Assembly (NCBI GenBank): GCA_905221605.1
Contig: CAJNDS010002219.1
Span: 495,167 to 559,166 of the forward strand
From: Symbiodinium natans
Taxonomy: Eukaryota; Sar; Dinophyceae; Suessiales; Symbiodiniaceae
DNA length: 64,000 nucleotides
Direction: 5' to 3'
The translations under genes and the position numbers were made by a program. The notes beneath the pieces were generated by a model. It ran no database searches. It was not told the origin of the DNA and saw only the letters and a list, made by a program, of their open reading frames with translations. Below, one piece after another: positions 1 to 10,301 of this stretch (the first letter of the stretch is position 1; each line of letters begins with the position of its first letter).

Positions 1-91
1 GTTTAGGGTTTAGTGTTTGGGGTTTAGGGTTTGGGGTGTACTTGGGGTTCTTAAGCTTTGGAGGGGCGTGTGGGGGGTTTTGGGGCCCAAG

Positions 92-174
92 CCCATCTGC
101 CCCCTGCACCTTGACAAGCCCGAGGCCTACTGGATCTCCCACTTCCTCAAGCCCGGCTCTCTTACGGCCTCCTT
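92..174 (+). CDS. Exon of alpha/beta-hydrolase, epoxide-hydrolase-like (partial gene)
   Basis: The open frame after an AAG acceptor reads PICPLHLDKPEAYW, then FLKPGSLTASL. The motif F-L-(K/R)-P-G-x-L-T-A-x-L is typical of the cap-to-core region of soluble epoxide hydrolases and related alpha/beta-hydrolases, where it precedes N-W/Y-Y-R. The exon probably ends near position 174 at a GC donor; the frame hits a stop at 185. The 5' part of the gene lies left of the window, so the nucleophile elbow is not visible. The downstream exon at 628 continues with the expected core strand. Family assignment is from motif memory only; catalytic residues cannot be checked. Confidence 0.5.
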
Positions 175-203
175 GCTGGGGGCCTAAGAGTGGAAGATGA
201 TTC

Positions 204-304
204 GGGATGTTCCCCCTTATGCTAACAGCTCCTTAGTAGGGATTATCATAGAGGGTTTCTATAATTCCTTCTAAGGAGCTGTTAGTATAAGGGGGAACAT
301 CCCC
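204..304. repeat. Family B terminal-inverted-repeat element
   Basis: A near-perfect hairpin: GGGATGTTCCCCCTTAT at the left end and ATAAGGGGGAACATCCCC at the right, with an inner pair CTCCTTAG / CTAAGGAG. It lies in the presumed intron between the two hydrolase exons. Related copies are at 27282, 30406, 31536, 51600, 55582 and 61631. Confidence 0.85.
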
Positions 305-409
305 AAATTATTGACTTCACAAATTATGGAAGAGCTTCAATACATCGGCAGGTTCGGTTTTCTCAGGGTTCGTGCCAAGGTTCTGCGGAGTTTGTTGGTT
401 GGTTGGGCT

Positions 410-620
410 CCTAAACCCTAAACCCTAAACCCTAAACCCTAAACCCTAAACCCTAAACCCTAAACCCTAAACCCTAAACCCTAGACCCAAACCCTAAACC
501 CTAAACCCTAAACCCTAAACCCTAAACCCTAAACCCTAAACCCTAAACCCTAAACCCTAAACCCGAAACCCGAAACCCGAGACCCTAAACCCGAAACCCT
601 AAACCCTAAACCCGAAACCC
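410..620. repeat. Interstitial CCCTAAA telomere-like array
   Basis: About 29 near-perfect CCCTAAA units, degrading to CCCGAAA at the right end. It sits between two exons of the hydrolase and so is intronic. Confidence 0.95.
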
Positions 621-627
621 TCCAAAG

Positions 628-666
628 ACGGTGCCCATATGTGCTCTGGGAGAGCCGGGGCCTGAG
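628..666 (+). CDS. Exon of alpha/beta-hydrolase (continuation)
   Basis: After the acceptor CCAAAG the frame reads TVPICALGEPGPE and then stops. V-P-x-x-A-L-x-G-E is the core beta-strand segment that in epoxide hydrolases carries the late catalytic acid (usually V-P-T-L-x-x-W-G-x-x-D). The Trp-Gly is Leu-Gly here and the acid would be the following Glu or lie beyond a splice, so the active site is not confirmed. The final histidine exon was not found. Confidence 0.4.
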
Positions 667-677
667 ACCTAGGTTGG

Positions 678-960
678 GTGAGCAAACCGCGAGGACGCAT
701 CCCCGGTCCAGTGCTCCAGGGCGTTTTTTTGGGGGTTTTTAGGCTTTTGAGGGCTTTTTTTCAGGTGTTTTTGGGGGTTTTTGGTAGGGTTTCTGGGGTT
801 TGGGGCTTTTTGAGAGTTTTCAGGGTTTGTGGCTTTGAGTTTGTTTTTTGGGGTTTGAGTGCTTGGGGTTTCTGGGGCTTGGGGTCTAGGGATTTATGGT
901 TTAGGGTTTAGGGTTTCTAGGTTTTAGGGTTTAGGGTTGTAGGGTTATTTATGTAGTAGG
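678..960. repeat. Degenerate G/T-rich TTTAGGG-derived tract
   Basis: G+T-rich sequence made of decayed TTTAGGG-like words (GGTTTTTGGGG, TTTGGGG). No exon was recognised. Confidence 0.6.
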
Positions 961-1017
961 GAAACCCATGATAAACCCTAAGCCCTAAACCCTAAACCTT
1001 GAACCCCAACCTAACCC

Positions 1018-1144
1018 CCGCGCCCCCACGCCCCCCCCCCACCCCCCACCCCCACCCCCTCCCCCCCCCCCCCCCCGCCACGCCACCACCCCCCCCCCCC
1101 CCCCCCCCCCCACCCCCCACCCCGCGCCCCCCCCCCCCCCCCCC
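1018..1144. repeat. Poly-C tract
   Basis: About 125 bases of nearly pure C with a few A, T and G interruptions. It yields spurious proline/glycine reading frames on both strands. The bases after it (1145-1345) hold nothing I can assign. Confidence 0.9.
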
Positions 1145-1349
1145 TCCTCATGTACTGGGTTCTGAAGACCTTGGTCTGTAAGGGTATACAAGGAGTACAT
1201 AAGGGGTCCCCTCTTAGGAGCCTGTAGTAAGGGACCATGTAACTACCCGAAGACCTTCCCCTTGCGCTGAGGGCCGGAAATCCCGTGGACACCCTGGCGG
1301 GTTTGGGGCTCCAAGGGCAGGAGTCGACAGGCTTCTTGTGCACTTTCTA

Positions 1350-1500
1350 GCAGCTGGTTATTTATTTATTTAGTTTTGTTTATTTATTTATTTTTTTATT
1401 CATTTATATGTATATAAACAATTATTTATATACATATTTATATATACATATATATATATATGTTTATGTACATATGTACACACACACACACACACATTTT
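1350..1500. repeat. TTTA / TA / CA microsatellites
   Basis: An ATTTATTT-rich run, then alternating ATATAT and a short (AC)n tract at about 1479-1496. Confidence 0.85.
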
Positions 1501-1817
1501 CGGGGGCTCTTTCCACTACCTGCAAGGGCTTGGGTTCAGGATATTGTTGCTGTCAGGTTTCCGTCGGGTCGTCCTCAGTTGCGTTCGGATTTGTTTCTCT
1601 CGATTTGTGGCGACCCCGTGACTGTTTGTGATCTCAGCCGGAGAGGGCTCCGCTACTCCTGCAGGGTTAGTAGCAAGAGCAACTGTTTCGGAGTAACTGT
1701 TGAGGTCGTCATCGTTGTCGTCGAATCGTCGCCGTGGCCAAAGCTACAGCTAAAGGGCCTGCTTTTATCCGTCTGTACAGCCGCATCAGGCAAGCTCCTG
1801 CACCCTGAAACTTCCAA

Positions 1818-1950
1818 GGAACCAAACCCTAAACCCTAAACCCCTAAACCCCTAAACCCCTAAACCCCTAAACCGCTAAACCCCTGAACCCCTGAACCCC
1901 TGAAACCTCTAAACCCCTAACCCTAAGCCCCTAAACCCCTAAACCCAATC
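1818..1950. repeat. CCCTAAA / CCCCTAAA array
   Basis: Starts as CCCTAAA and continues mainly as 8-bp CCCCTAAA variants. No gene was recognised between 1500 and 2320. Confidence 0.9.
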
Positions 1951-2319
1951 CGGGGGCAACCCCTAACCCCAAGCCAGGCAGATGGCATGAGGAATGATGA
2001 CGCCTGCCTGTCCTGCTTTTCGGGAGCTCAAATTTCGGGCGAAATGCGGGAATCCCTACATTCCCAAAACCTTCCCCGAACCAGCCCCCTGAGTCGAACT
2101 GAGCCCGTCACAGTCCATGAGTGCCTTGCGAACCCCAAAGCCTAACTTTGTCTCGTTGGATCCCAGAAGTTCAGGGGTTTTTTTCACAGTGCTGCAAAAG
2201 AGTAGGTTTGGGGGTTTTTCAAGGTAAAGGTTGAGTGCTTCGAGTGCTTCGGACTGCCAGGGAACGGGCTTCCAGACGGAGGTCCGGGGGGCTGCCATTA
2301 CGGGCTTTCCCGGGCCCAA

Positions 2320-2426
2320 CTTGGAGGTTTATGGGTACTTCTAAGTAGGGTTTATCAGTGGGGGAACTAGGGTTAACACCTTATTTAGGGTACTTATAAC
2401 CCCACTTATAATTACCCATGAACCGG
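2320..2426. repeat. Family A terminal-inverted-repeat element
   Basis: Left end CTTGGAGGTTTATGGGTACT, right end ATTACCCATGAACCGG. The interior carries the family word ACTTATAACCCCACTTATAA. The flanks (1950-3740) contain no exon I can support; reading frames there lack family motifs. Confidence 0.8.
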
Positions 2427-3534
2427 TTGTGCCTGGTGGGTATTTTCCAAAAAGCATGTGGCCATGCCCCCATGGCGGGCATGCGTTTTGAGGAGGCTTC
2501 GCTCTTTCCTTCATAGGCTCACAGGGGCAACATCTGGTAACCTATACACTTCTCCAAAAGGCTCTTAAACCATATGGGCTCCATCTAGCATATTCAGCTT
2601 TGTGCTTCGATGTTGGCACGCTCTCGGCGAGCACGGTTCAAGGCCCCCAAACGGCACCTTCTGTTCGGCTTTTTTCTTTCGAGCACGCCCCTTGTTTTCT
2701 CCCGAACTCCCAAATGCATATTCCAAAGCCTTTGTGAGAGCCTGCGACATCTGAGCTGAAATTACGAGGGGTTGAGGCGGTTTGGGATTCATCGCTGAGT
2801 GAGGCCGGCGTGGAAGCCTTCCGCTTGCTGCAGTGGCTGCAGACGACGGCGCGCATTCTCAGCAGCTCTTTGGTTCACGGCATGTTGCAATGCTGCGAGC
2901 TGCAAACGCATCCTTGTCCCTAAGCGAAAGGCACTTGATTTGAAGCATCCCTAAGCATGGAAGAGGAGCCCGCTCAATGCCATCCCAACCCCATACTGGC
3001 CCTCGCCTTTAACCCCAACCTCTACAAACAAGCTCAGCTTCCTGACGCCCTTCCCCCGTCCACCAAAGACTTCAACTCTGCCCATCATATCAAGCCCGTG
3101 AACCAAAAAGACCTTCCGAATCCCTCCCCAGCGCCTGGGGAGTGCAGGGCGTCCCAGCACTTCTGGGATCCCAGGCCAGGGCGGGGCGGGGGGCGGGGCT
3201 TTTCGTGGCTTTCGGCTTTTCAGGTTTCAGGCCTGCCAGGCCTTTGCGCGTTGGGGGTTCCGTGGTCGGATGTTGTCCTGTAAGCCATTTCAGGTGCTTT
3301 TTGGACCTGTGCTTGTGTGTTTTTGGCCTTCTTTGGCCTTCATCGAGTCGGTTTTTTGCCGCACTTTAGGGGCTGCAAGCGATCCATGGCTCATGATTCC
3401 ACCCAGGGCTCAGCATGCGTGTTTGTCATGTTTGAAGTGAGTTGGCGCCGTGTCTTGGGTGGGCCGTTGTGAGCACTTAGGGTTCACGGCTCCAGGGCGA
3501 TGGCTGTTGGATGTGCTTCTTTCTCAACTGGGTG

Positions 3535-3628
3535 GTTGTGAAAATCATGGTGCCTTTTTGGATCCCTATTGTAATACGGCACCTAATATTTAGGGTTCCC
3601 TAGAAGGGATCATAATTTTGACAACCAC
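3535..3628. repeat. Single-copy inverted-repeat element (family G)
   Basis: Left GGTTGTGAAAATCATG pairs with right CATAATTTTGACAACC. Size and hairpin layout match the other small elements, but no second copy was seen in the window. Confidence 0.6.
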
Positions 3629-3740
3629 GCAATTGTTGTAAAGGCGCTGGAACGCCCCAGAAGTGCCCCGACAGGGTGGCAAGGAACACCACGTAGGCAA
3701 CTCGGGGACGTTCGAAGAAGCCTGGTTCAACAGAGCCCCA

Positions 3741-3905
3741 AAACCCTAAACCCTAAACCCTAAACCCTAAACCCCAAACCCTAAACCCTAAACCCTGAAC
3801 CCTGAACCCTAAACCCTACCCTAAACCCCAACCCCAAACCCTAAACCCTAAACCCTAAACCCTAAAACCTAAACCCTAAACCCTAAACCCTAAACCCTAA
3901 ACCCT
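3741..3905. repeat. CCCTAAA array
   Basis: About 22 units with scattered C and G variants. It is followed by a possible short exon at 3913-3960 (frame AALPFAAALLRPRAK after GCTCAG) that I could not place in a gene. Confidence 0.9.
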
Positions 3906-4739
3906 GTGCTCAGGCCGCTCTGCCGTTCGCCGCAGCACTCCTCCGCCCGCGGGCCAAGCTTGAGAGAGCCTCCCAGAGTCCCAGAGAAACCAGAGGGTTT
4001 AGGGTTTAGGGTTTAGGGTTTCGGGTTTAGGGTTTAGGGAAATGTCCTCTGAGTTTTTTCAGAGCAGGGAGAGTGTTTTGGATGGTTTGCGGGGCTCAAA
4101 TGAAATGGCAAATGTCGCCCAGCCAGCGTTGTTGAGATCCAAGTTCGGTGCACTTACCGTGGTATATGGGAGTAGCGGTGTGCCTCCGGCCAAGGGCTGA
4201 TCCTGAGAGCCTGCCTCATATCACAGCTCTGCATGAGTTCTGCATGAGTTCTGCACAGAAGTTGAAGTTCAAGCAGTTCAAGCCCCCAGTTCTGCCGAAC
4301 TCTACCTGAAGTGTGGGGACTCCCCAAGCCCACACCTGTTGCACTTGCGATTTCGGGGAACCTCTCGGCATTCCCCGAAAACGGGTCCCAAGATGGCCCT
4401 TGAAACTGCCCAGGTAATGCGAGCGTGGCGGGACACCCGATCAACACGGCACTGACAGATGCGGCCAGCTTCCTGTCCAGGCTCCGGGACTCTAAAGGAT
4501 TTGAGGCATTTTAAGGGTTGTTTCATGATGGCATCTCATGATGTTGATTGGTGGGTGGGAGTTTGGGAGCCGGGGTGGTCTTGGCACCTGAGCGGTCCTG
4601 GGATGCGGGCTCTCGGGAAGGAGGGGAAGTAGCCCTCCAGGGCCGACATACGAATGTCAGGGCCATGTCATGATGCCCAAAGCCCAAGGTAAGATTCACG
4701 AGGGAGCTGTTCATGGATTCAGTATTTTTTTTCTAATTT

Positions 4740-4833
4740 GCCCCTTTTAGCCGATGCTTCCCTGGATCCGGCCGGACAGGCTCGCGAACGCGTCTTTGGA
4801 GGACATAGAGACGAATATCATACCCAGCGCGAA
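4740..4833 (+). CDS. Possible exon, unknown protein
   Basis: After TTTTAG the frame reads PMLPWIRPDRLANASLED with codon use like the better exons here. It ends before a G18 run at 4841. There is no family match, and the antisense frame is also open, so strand is uncertain. The surroundings (4030-5550) otherwise hold decayed telomere words and nothing assignable. Confidence 0.25.
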
Positions 4834-5550
4834 CCCTCGGGGGGGGGGGGGGGGGGGGCTCGGGTTTGAGGGGTTCGGTCGGGGATCTCGGAGGAGTTGG
4901 TGTTTAGAGCTCGGCGTTTAGGTTTCCGGCATCTTTAGTAACACCCACAAGAACGCGAAGCCGACATCCTCGCAGCAAGTGTGCAGATTTCTTCGAAACG
5001 GGCCTTTCAAAAGCGGCCCCCATGCAGCTGGAGGCTTCAGCAAGCTTAGGATCTTGGGTTCCTGGGTCCACTGCTGAATCAATGAGCTGGATGACGTGAT
5101 GAGATTGTATTGTGACGAGTAAATAGAAAAAGAAGTTCCAGAGCCGGGCAGAATCCCGACAGGAAGTTTTTTCCTCGGCATTCCTCCTTTCACCAGAGGC
5201 CCTTCGGGTTTAGGGTTCAGGGCTTACCCTAAACCAGAAACCCTAAACCCTAAACCCTAAACCCCACACCCTGAACCCAAAAAGACGGCCCAGGCCTGGA
5301 AAATGCCTCCTTCCTGGACTGCAGCGCCGGACTCAGGGTGCAGTCGTTTCCCCAAAACCCAAATAGTCGTGTTTAGGGCTTAGGGTTTAGGGTTTAGGGT
5401 TGTTACCCTTGAATGAAGGAGCTCGGCCCTTAAATCAACACGAGGGTCCCCCCACAAGTCCTTTAAGGAACACGTCCCGAAGTTAAGCAAGGCACATGTA
5501 CCCTTGATTCATAGCTGGGATCTCTAAAGTTCGGAGACAGCAATCCAAAC

Positions 5551-6241
5551 GTGCAGAAAGTCCAGATGTCGGCGTGGACCTGGCTGGCATCTCTTGTGGG
5601 ACTCGGCGAGGGTCCCACACCCGGGGAGACCGCAGACGATCAGGATGCTTTGATAGCCACCCTGCTGCGGGCAAACTGCTCGGAGCATCAGCTCAAATTG
5701 AGAGACCCTGTTGAACATCAGCTTGAACGAGCAAACTATCATTGCGATTTTGCCAAGAGACAGGCACATCGCCTCACGCTTTTACTTCGCGATGTTGTAG
5801 CTAAGAGGGATGTGTTGCGCGGGCAAGCAGAGGAGGCGGCCGTTCTGCAAGCTCGCTTACGCGCGCAACTTCAGCGGGCGCTTTCGGAAAGAGATGCGTG
5901 GCGCATCGATGCACACCAGCTCCGGAATGAGCTTCTTGGCAGGATGGCACCTCATCAAAAATTCATGGTTAAAAACGGTTCTCTTGAAAGAGACATTCTG
6001 CGTGTGCAGGCAGGAGCGGTAGCCGCTGTCTTCCCGACGCTTCTGAGCATTTCTGAACCTCAGACAGATGGCGTTGACAGCTGCGCGTTCTTGAGCATGT
6101 ACGTGCTCTCGCGTAGCTTGTTTTTTTCTTTTCACTGTTTTCCCTGGCGAAGGTGACGAGTCGGTCAGGAGCTTCGGCTCCCTCATTGCCCTCACGCACG
6201 AGCTCGGAACCTCAGCGACGCTGAAGCCGGTCTCTGCGTAA
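5551..6241 (+). CDS. Coiled-coil protein of about 216 aa, unknown function, one small intron
   Basis: Open frame from ATG 5551 (alternative in-frame ATG 5566-5571 region, MSAWTWLASLVG). Residues about 45-150 are rich in heptad-like L/A/E/R/Q (for example AVLQARLRAQLQRALSERDA), predicting a coiled coil. The unspliced frame ends at 6156 after a pyrimidine-rich stretch. Splicing 6113-6152 (donor TCGC|GTAGCTTG, acceptor GGCGAAG|GTGACG, 40 nt) keeps phase and gives a better C-terminus (RDESVRSFGSLIALTHELG) ending at TAA 6239-6241. The intron is short for the group, so the unspliced form is also possible. No membrane segment or family motif was seen. No neighbouring exon joins it. Confidence 0.55.
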
Positions 6242-6584
6242 GCCCGCTGTGATGCAGCTGGATGCTGTGGACGGTAGGTTGTAGCCTGCTTTCAATATTG
6301 ACAGGGGGTTCACTGGCTCGCCCGAAAGCGTTCTAGGCCTTGACTGTTGCTCTGCGTCTGGTGTGAGGCGATGCCCCTTCTACCAGGGCGTCGTCCGGGG
6401 CCTTGCCGGAGGTGCGGGATCTGGGTTTGCACCTCCTCGGGATTTCGTCACGAGCCTTCGAATCTTCGAGGGACTTGGCTGGTTTTGGGTTGTAGGTTCA
6501 GCTCTCCAACTGCTCATTTCAGACCCCATATGGCCGAAGCCAGGAGATCAATTCCTCGCATTCCTGGTTTGGGTGCTGGGGTTG

Positions 6585-6715
6585 CTTGAAGGTTCATGGG
6601 TAGTTAAAGTGGGGCTAGAAGTAGGGTAACTGCAATGAGAACTGGTTAGACCCTGAATGTAGGGTACTTAGAACCCTATTTTTTGACTACCCATGAACCT
6701 CCAAGTATTTCGGGC
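6585..6715. repeat. Family A element, full length
   Basis: CTTGAAGGTTCATGGGTAG at the left end pairs with CTACCCATGAACCTCCAAG at the right, with an inner word ACTTAGAACCCTA. This is one of the best-preserved copies. Its left end contains AAG|GTTCATGG and its right end closes in CCAAG, so it could serve as an intron. Confidence 0.9.
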
Positions 6716-6821
6716 AGTGTTGCAAGGCTATCTCCAACTCGCATGTCCTGAACTTCTAAATTAGGGCCAGATAGTGAGCCTCTATCCCTTGACCGTCCGG
6801 GCGATCTTTCTGTGTGCTACT

Positions 6822-6907
6822 TCCAACCCTAAACCCTAAACCTTAAACACACTCTAAACCCTAAGCCCTAAGCCCTGAAACCCTAAACCCTGAACCCTGA
6901 ACCCTGT
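6822..6907. repeat. CCCTAAA array, degenerate
   Basis: About 12 imperfect units. Other small arrays lie at 7541-7630 and 7868-7990. No exon was supported between 6250 and 8950. Confidence 0.85.
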
Positions 6908-8125
6908 ACCAGGAGACCTCGCGGGCACTCTGCTGGGCACTCAAGCAGTTGGAACTCGTTGGTTGCGTCGAAGTGGGTATTGCCCAAACTTCGGGCTGCC
7001 ACCCCCAACCCCACCCCCCCCTCCATCAAAGTTTGGGTGTTGGAGATGTTGGGCTTTCTCCAGGATTCCGCTGCTTCTAGCCGTGAGAACCCCACAGCTC
7101 GGTGAAACTGAATTCGGCCCTCCGATGACGGTGTTCAAGCGACAGCCCAAAGCCCATGTCGCTGCACTGAGGACGACCTGGACCGAAGGCCCAAGTTGGA
7201 AGGTTGTTGAGCGGGTTGGACTTTTCGGGGCTTACGGCTTCGGGGCTTGCAAGTTTGTTTGTGGTTTTGCCTGCTTTGCCCTTGGCCTTGCTTCGCTTCC
7301 GGCGGGGAGGGAGAGGGGTGGGCGGGGAGAGGGGTGGGGGGGGGGGTGGAGGCTTCCGCGGCTACGACTTCGATGCCCTGGATGCACAGCTCCGGCAGCC
7401 CGGGGGCCTAAGAGACCAGTGTCAGGTGCGTTCAGGAGTTTGCACTTCGGCGTTTGAGATGGCACCTGCAAAGGAAGTCGTGTCTTGGTCCTCAAAGTGG
7501 GGGCGTGGGCATTAGGGCCAGCTGGTAGCCCCTGATAGGCCCCTTCAACCCTAAGCCCTAAACCCTAGGCCCTAAACCCTAAACCCTAAAACCCTAACCC
7601 GAAACCCGAAACCCTAAACACTAAACCCCAAACTCACCTCCAGCAATAGGGCATCGACGGACCTCCCGCCCACGCGGGAGCTTGTGCAGACGCCGACCCA
7701 GGCGCCTCGGTTCTCGGGAGCTGTTCGCTTTGTATCTCTCGGGTTTTAGGGCGCAAATTGCCTATCCTGTCCCTGGTGCTTGCTCCCGATACAATGTAAC
7801 AGAAACTGCTGAGCCCAAAATACTTCATTCTAGTCAACCCAAAAGGGCCCCTACATGACCTAAGCATACCCTAAACCTTAAACCCTCAACCCTAAACCCT
7901 GAACCCTAAACCCTAAACCCTAAACCCCAAACCCCAAACCCTAAACCCTAAACCCTAAACCCTAAACCCCAAACCCTAAACCCTAAACCCAGACCTAAGC
8001 ATCTGCCCAGATCTTGGTGCGCGTGGACCTCGGAGCCATGCTGCTTTGGTTTCGGAAGGTTTGTTCGGGGGCGATTTTGGGATGCCCTAACCCTGAGGCG
8101 ATGTGCCAAGGGCATAGCACATGCA

Positions 8126-8470
8126 CCCTAAACCCTAACCCTAAACGCTAAACCCTCAACCCTAAACCCTAAACCCTAAACCCTAAACCCTAAACCTTAA
8201 ACCCTAAACCCTAAACCCTAAACCCTAAACCCTAAACCCTAAACCCTAAACCCTAAGCCCTAAACCCCTAAAACCCTAAGCCCTAAGCCCTAAGCCCTAA
8301 GCCCTAAACCCTAAGCACTAAACCCTAAACCTTCAATACACCTTAATCCCTAAACCCCAAACCCTAAACCCTAAACCCCAAGCCCTAAACCCTAAGCCCT
8401 AAACCCTAAGCCCTAAACCCTGAACCCTAAATCCTGAACCCTGACCCTAAACCCTAAACCCTAAACGTAA
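8126..8470. repeat. Long CCCTAAA / CCCTAAG array
   Basis: About 48 units, mixing CCCTAAA with CCCTAAG and CCCTGAA variants. The following 8540-8640 carries short TTTAGGG words in the opposite orientation. Confidence 0.95.
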
Positions 8471-8954
8471 ACACAAAATCCTATAAAGGTCTGCAGATGG
8501 ACTTCGGCTACCAGCAGCGGGTGCCGGACTCGGGCGCTTTTCGGGCCTTTAGGGTCTTTAGGGTTTAGGGTTTAGGGCTTTTAGGTTTAAGGTTTAGGGT
8601 TTAGGGTTTGGGGTTTTTAGGTTTTACGATGTTTTGGTTTGAAGGTGTTTTTTGGGTCTGGAGGGCGTTCAGGGTTTAGGATGAACGTGACACCTCGCAT
8701 ACCTTGGCCCATGGGCTATTTTCTGGTCTTTCATTTCAGCCACGTCCACGAATGTGAAGGGTCCGGCTACGGTTCATTTGCACATTGTTTTTCGTTTTAC
8801 AGCTTTTCGGTGGCCTTCGAATGATTTGCGGGTTTTTTGAAGCGAATAACAGTCTACCCTCCGCAAGTTGGAAAAAAAACGCACAAGGAATAGCAGCCAG
8901 GCCTCGCTATAGCGGCTCAAGAGCTTCGTCGCTGACTCCTTACTGGCTAGCACC

Positions 8955-10301
8955 ATGGAGATTCTGCTTCGGCAAAGCTCTTCACTTTTTCTTCAATCTC
9001 ATTACCTTTTGCATTCCACCAACAATGCCTGTGCCAGCGCGCAGCATGAAGCAGTGCAGCAGGCACATGCCAACACAAAGGGATTGTTAACTGCTCTTGA
9101 GCTGGCGTTGCGGCTCTCAGCAGATGAGACTCCTTTGACACCGACGGTACCGACGCATGCCTGGCTTCCTGAGGCGGTAGTATTCCTGGTTGTTGCAACC
9201 CTGCTCGTCGGGATCCGTGTGGCTGTCATGGCTCATTACGCGGGTGAAAAAAAGCCACCAGGTACAACTTATGGCTTAACCGAATCAATTGTGGATGTGG
9301 AAATGGGCATTACTGCAGGCTGGGACGCAGGAGTTGGCCTTCTGCCACAGTCCACGGTAGTTTTATCACCAAGTACAACTTATGGCTCAACCGAATCAGC
9401 TGTGGATGCGGAAATGGGCTTTACTTCAGGCTGGGACACAGGAGTTGACCTTCCGCCGCAGTCCACGGTGGTGCTTCGACCCGACAACACCGTTGTGCGT
9501 TTGCAGGCTTGGGCCCGCGGATGTTTGACGCGGACAGCCCTCCGGAAGGATGAGGGATTTCACTCGGAGTCCAAGTCGGATGAAATCCAAACTGAATCGG
9601 AGCCCGACTCTGACGAAGTACAAGCGCTGCTCGCCCAGGCCCCTTGCTTGACCGATTCCGAAATCTTGGAGGTCGTGAGATCCCTTCCTCTTGCACTGCA
9701 AGATGTTACGATGCCGCGATGTGTTTCTGCCATGCCTGCCCCGATGAGCGCCGGACTTCAGCTGATGTGCGATAGGCTGAGTGGAGGCCGTGGGGATGAT
9801 GGTGGCCAAATAGAGGATGAGGAGCTGTGGGAGAGTCTGACGCCAGGATCAAGCCTAGTGACAGCAACAAAAACAGTGGGCTCAATGATGTTCAGATCTG
9901 CAATCGGCGGGCAGGTTGCGTTGATTGATGGCATCACGGCCATCGATTCTTTGAAAGCAGCTCCGATGCTCCTCACTTACCTCGAGAGATGGACAGAGGC
10001 CCGGATTCTTATTTGCGAATCTGCGAGGTCCGCAGAGACATGGTGGGTCAAGCAAGGCTTTCAATATGCCTTTAAAGCCCGGACTGGTAGCTTGTGCTCG
10101 CGTGCTGATGTTCTGGCGAGACTGTCAGGCCCGTTAGGCGATGCACAAGGCTCCGGGCCAGATGGACATCGAATCGCGAAGTTCATTCATGCGCAAGCCA
10201 AGCACAGCGGCCATTACTTCAGCCTGCTGTATCGCTGGGTGGAGCCAACCTGTCTGGACGCAGATTCAGCAGCCTTCAATTACTCACATACTGATGCCTG
10301 A
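8955..10301 (+). CDS. Intronless 448-aa protein: one membrane segment, duplicated repeat, IQ-like motif, GNAT-like tail
   Basis: The longest uninterrupted frame in the window, with codon use like the other real exons. Residues about 72-92 (LPEAVVFLVVATLLVGIRVA) form one hydrophobic membrane segment. Residues about 104-177 are two copies of a 37-aa repeat starting TTYG(L/S)TES, encoded by a 111-bp tandem duplication at 9263-9484. Residues 181-196 (VRLQAWARGCLTRTAL) resemble a degenerate IQ calmodulin-binding motif. An acidic stretch follows (about 205-225). The C-terminal ARILICESARSAETWWVKQG-F loosely resembles the last motif of GNAT acetyltransferases, but the acetyl-CoA loop is not recognisable, so no enzyme claim is made. 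Lack of introns, unlike neighbours, would fit an mRNA-derived copy. An 8-base match GGCTCAAG to the end of the dinoflagellate spliced leader lies just upstream (about 8917) and may be chance. Confidence 0.75.
   Translation: MEILLRQSSSLFLQSHYLLHSTNNACASAQHEAVQQAHANTKGLLTALELALRLSADETPLTPTVPTHAWLPEAVVFLVVATLLVGIRVAVMAHYAGEKKPPGTTYGLTESIVDVEMGITAGWDAGVGLLPQSTVVLSPSTTYGSTESAVDAEMGFTSGWDTGVDLPPQSTVVLRPDNTVVRLQAWARGCLTRTALRKDEGFHSESKSDEIQTESEPDSDEVQALLAQAPCLTDSEILEVVRSLPLALQDVTMPRCVSAMPAPMSAGLQLMCDRLSGGRGDDGGQIEDEELWESLTPGSSLVTATKTVGSMMFRSAIGGQVALIDGITAIDSLKAAPMLLTYLERWTEARILICESARSAETWWVKQGFQYAFKARTGSLCSRADVLARLSGPLGDAQGSGPDGHRIAKFIHAQAKHSGHYFSLLYRWVEPTCLDADSAAFNYSHTDA

Noticed and set aside
1-625. 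A true chromosome end at the left edge
   Set aside because: Arrays of both orientations occur throughout the window, the left edge is degenerate GTTTAGGG, and exons lie to its right and probably left.
1011-1343. Gly- or Pro-rich proteins across the poly-C tract
   Set aside because: They are translations of a C-run; no splice signals or motifs.
410-8470. CRISPR array (regular repeats)
   Set aside because: Units are contiguous 7-mers without spacers, in a eukaryotic context.
8910-8924. Relict spliced leader (GGCTCAAG) upstream of the 448-aa gene
   Set aside because: Only eight bases match; too short to claim, though noted in the gene entry.
9421-9809. Minus-strand ORFs within the 448-aa gene
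   Set aside because: Shadows of the sense frame.
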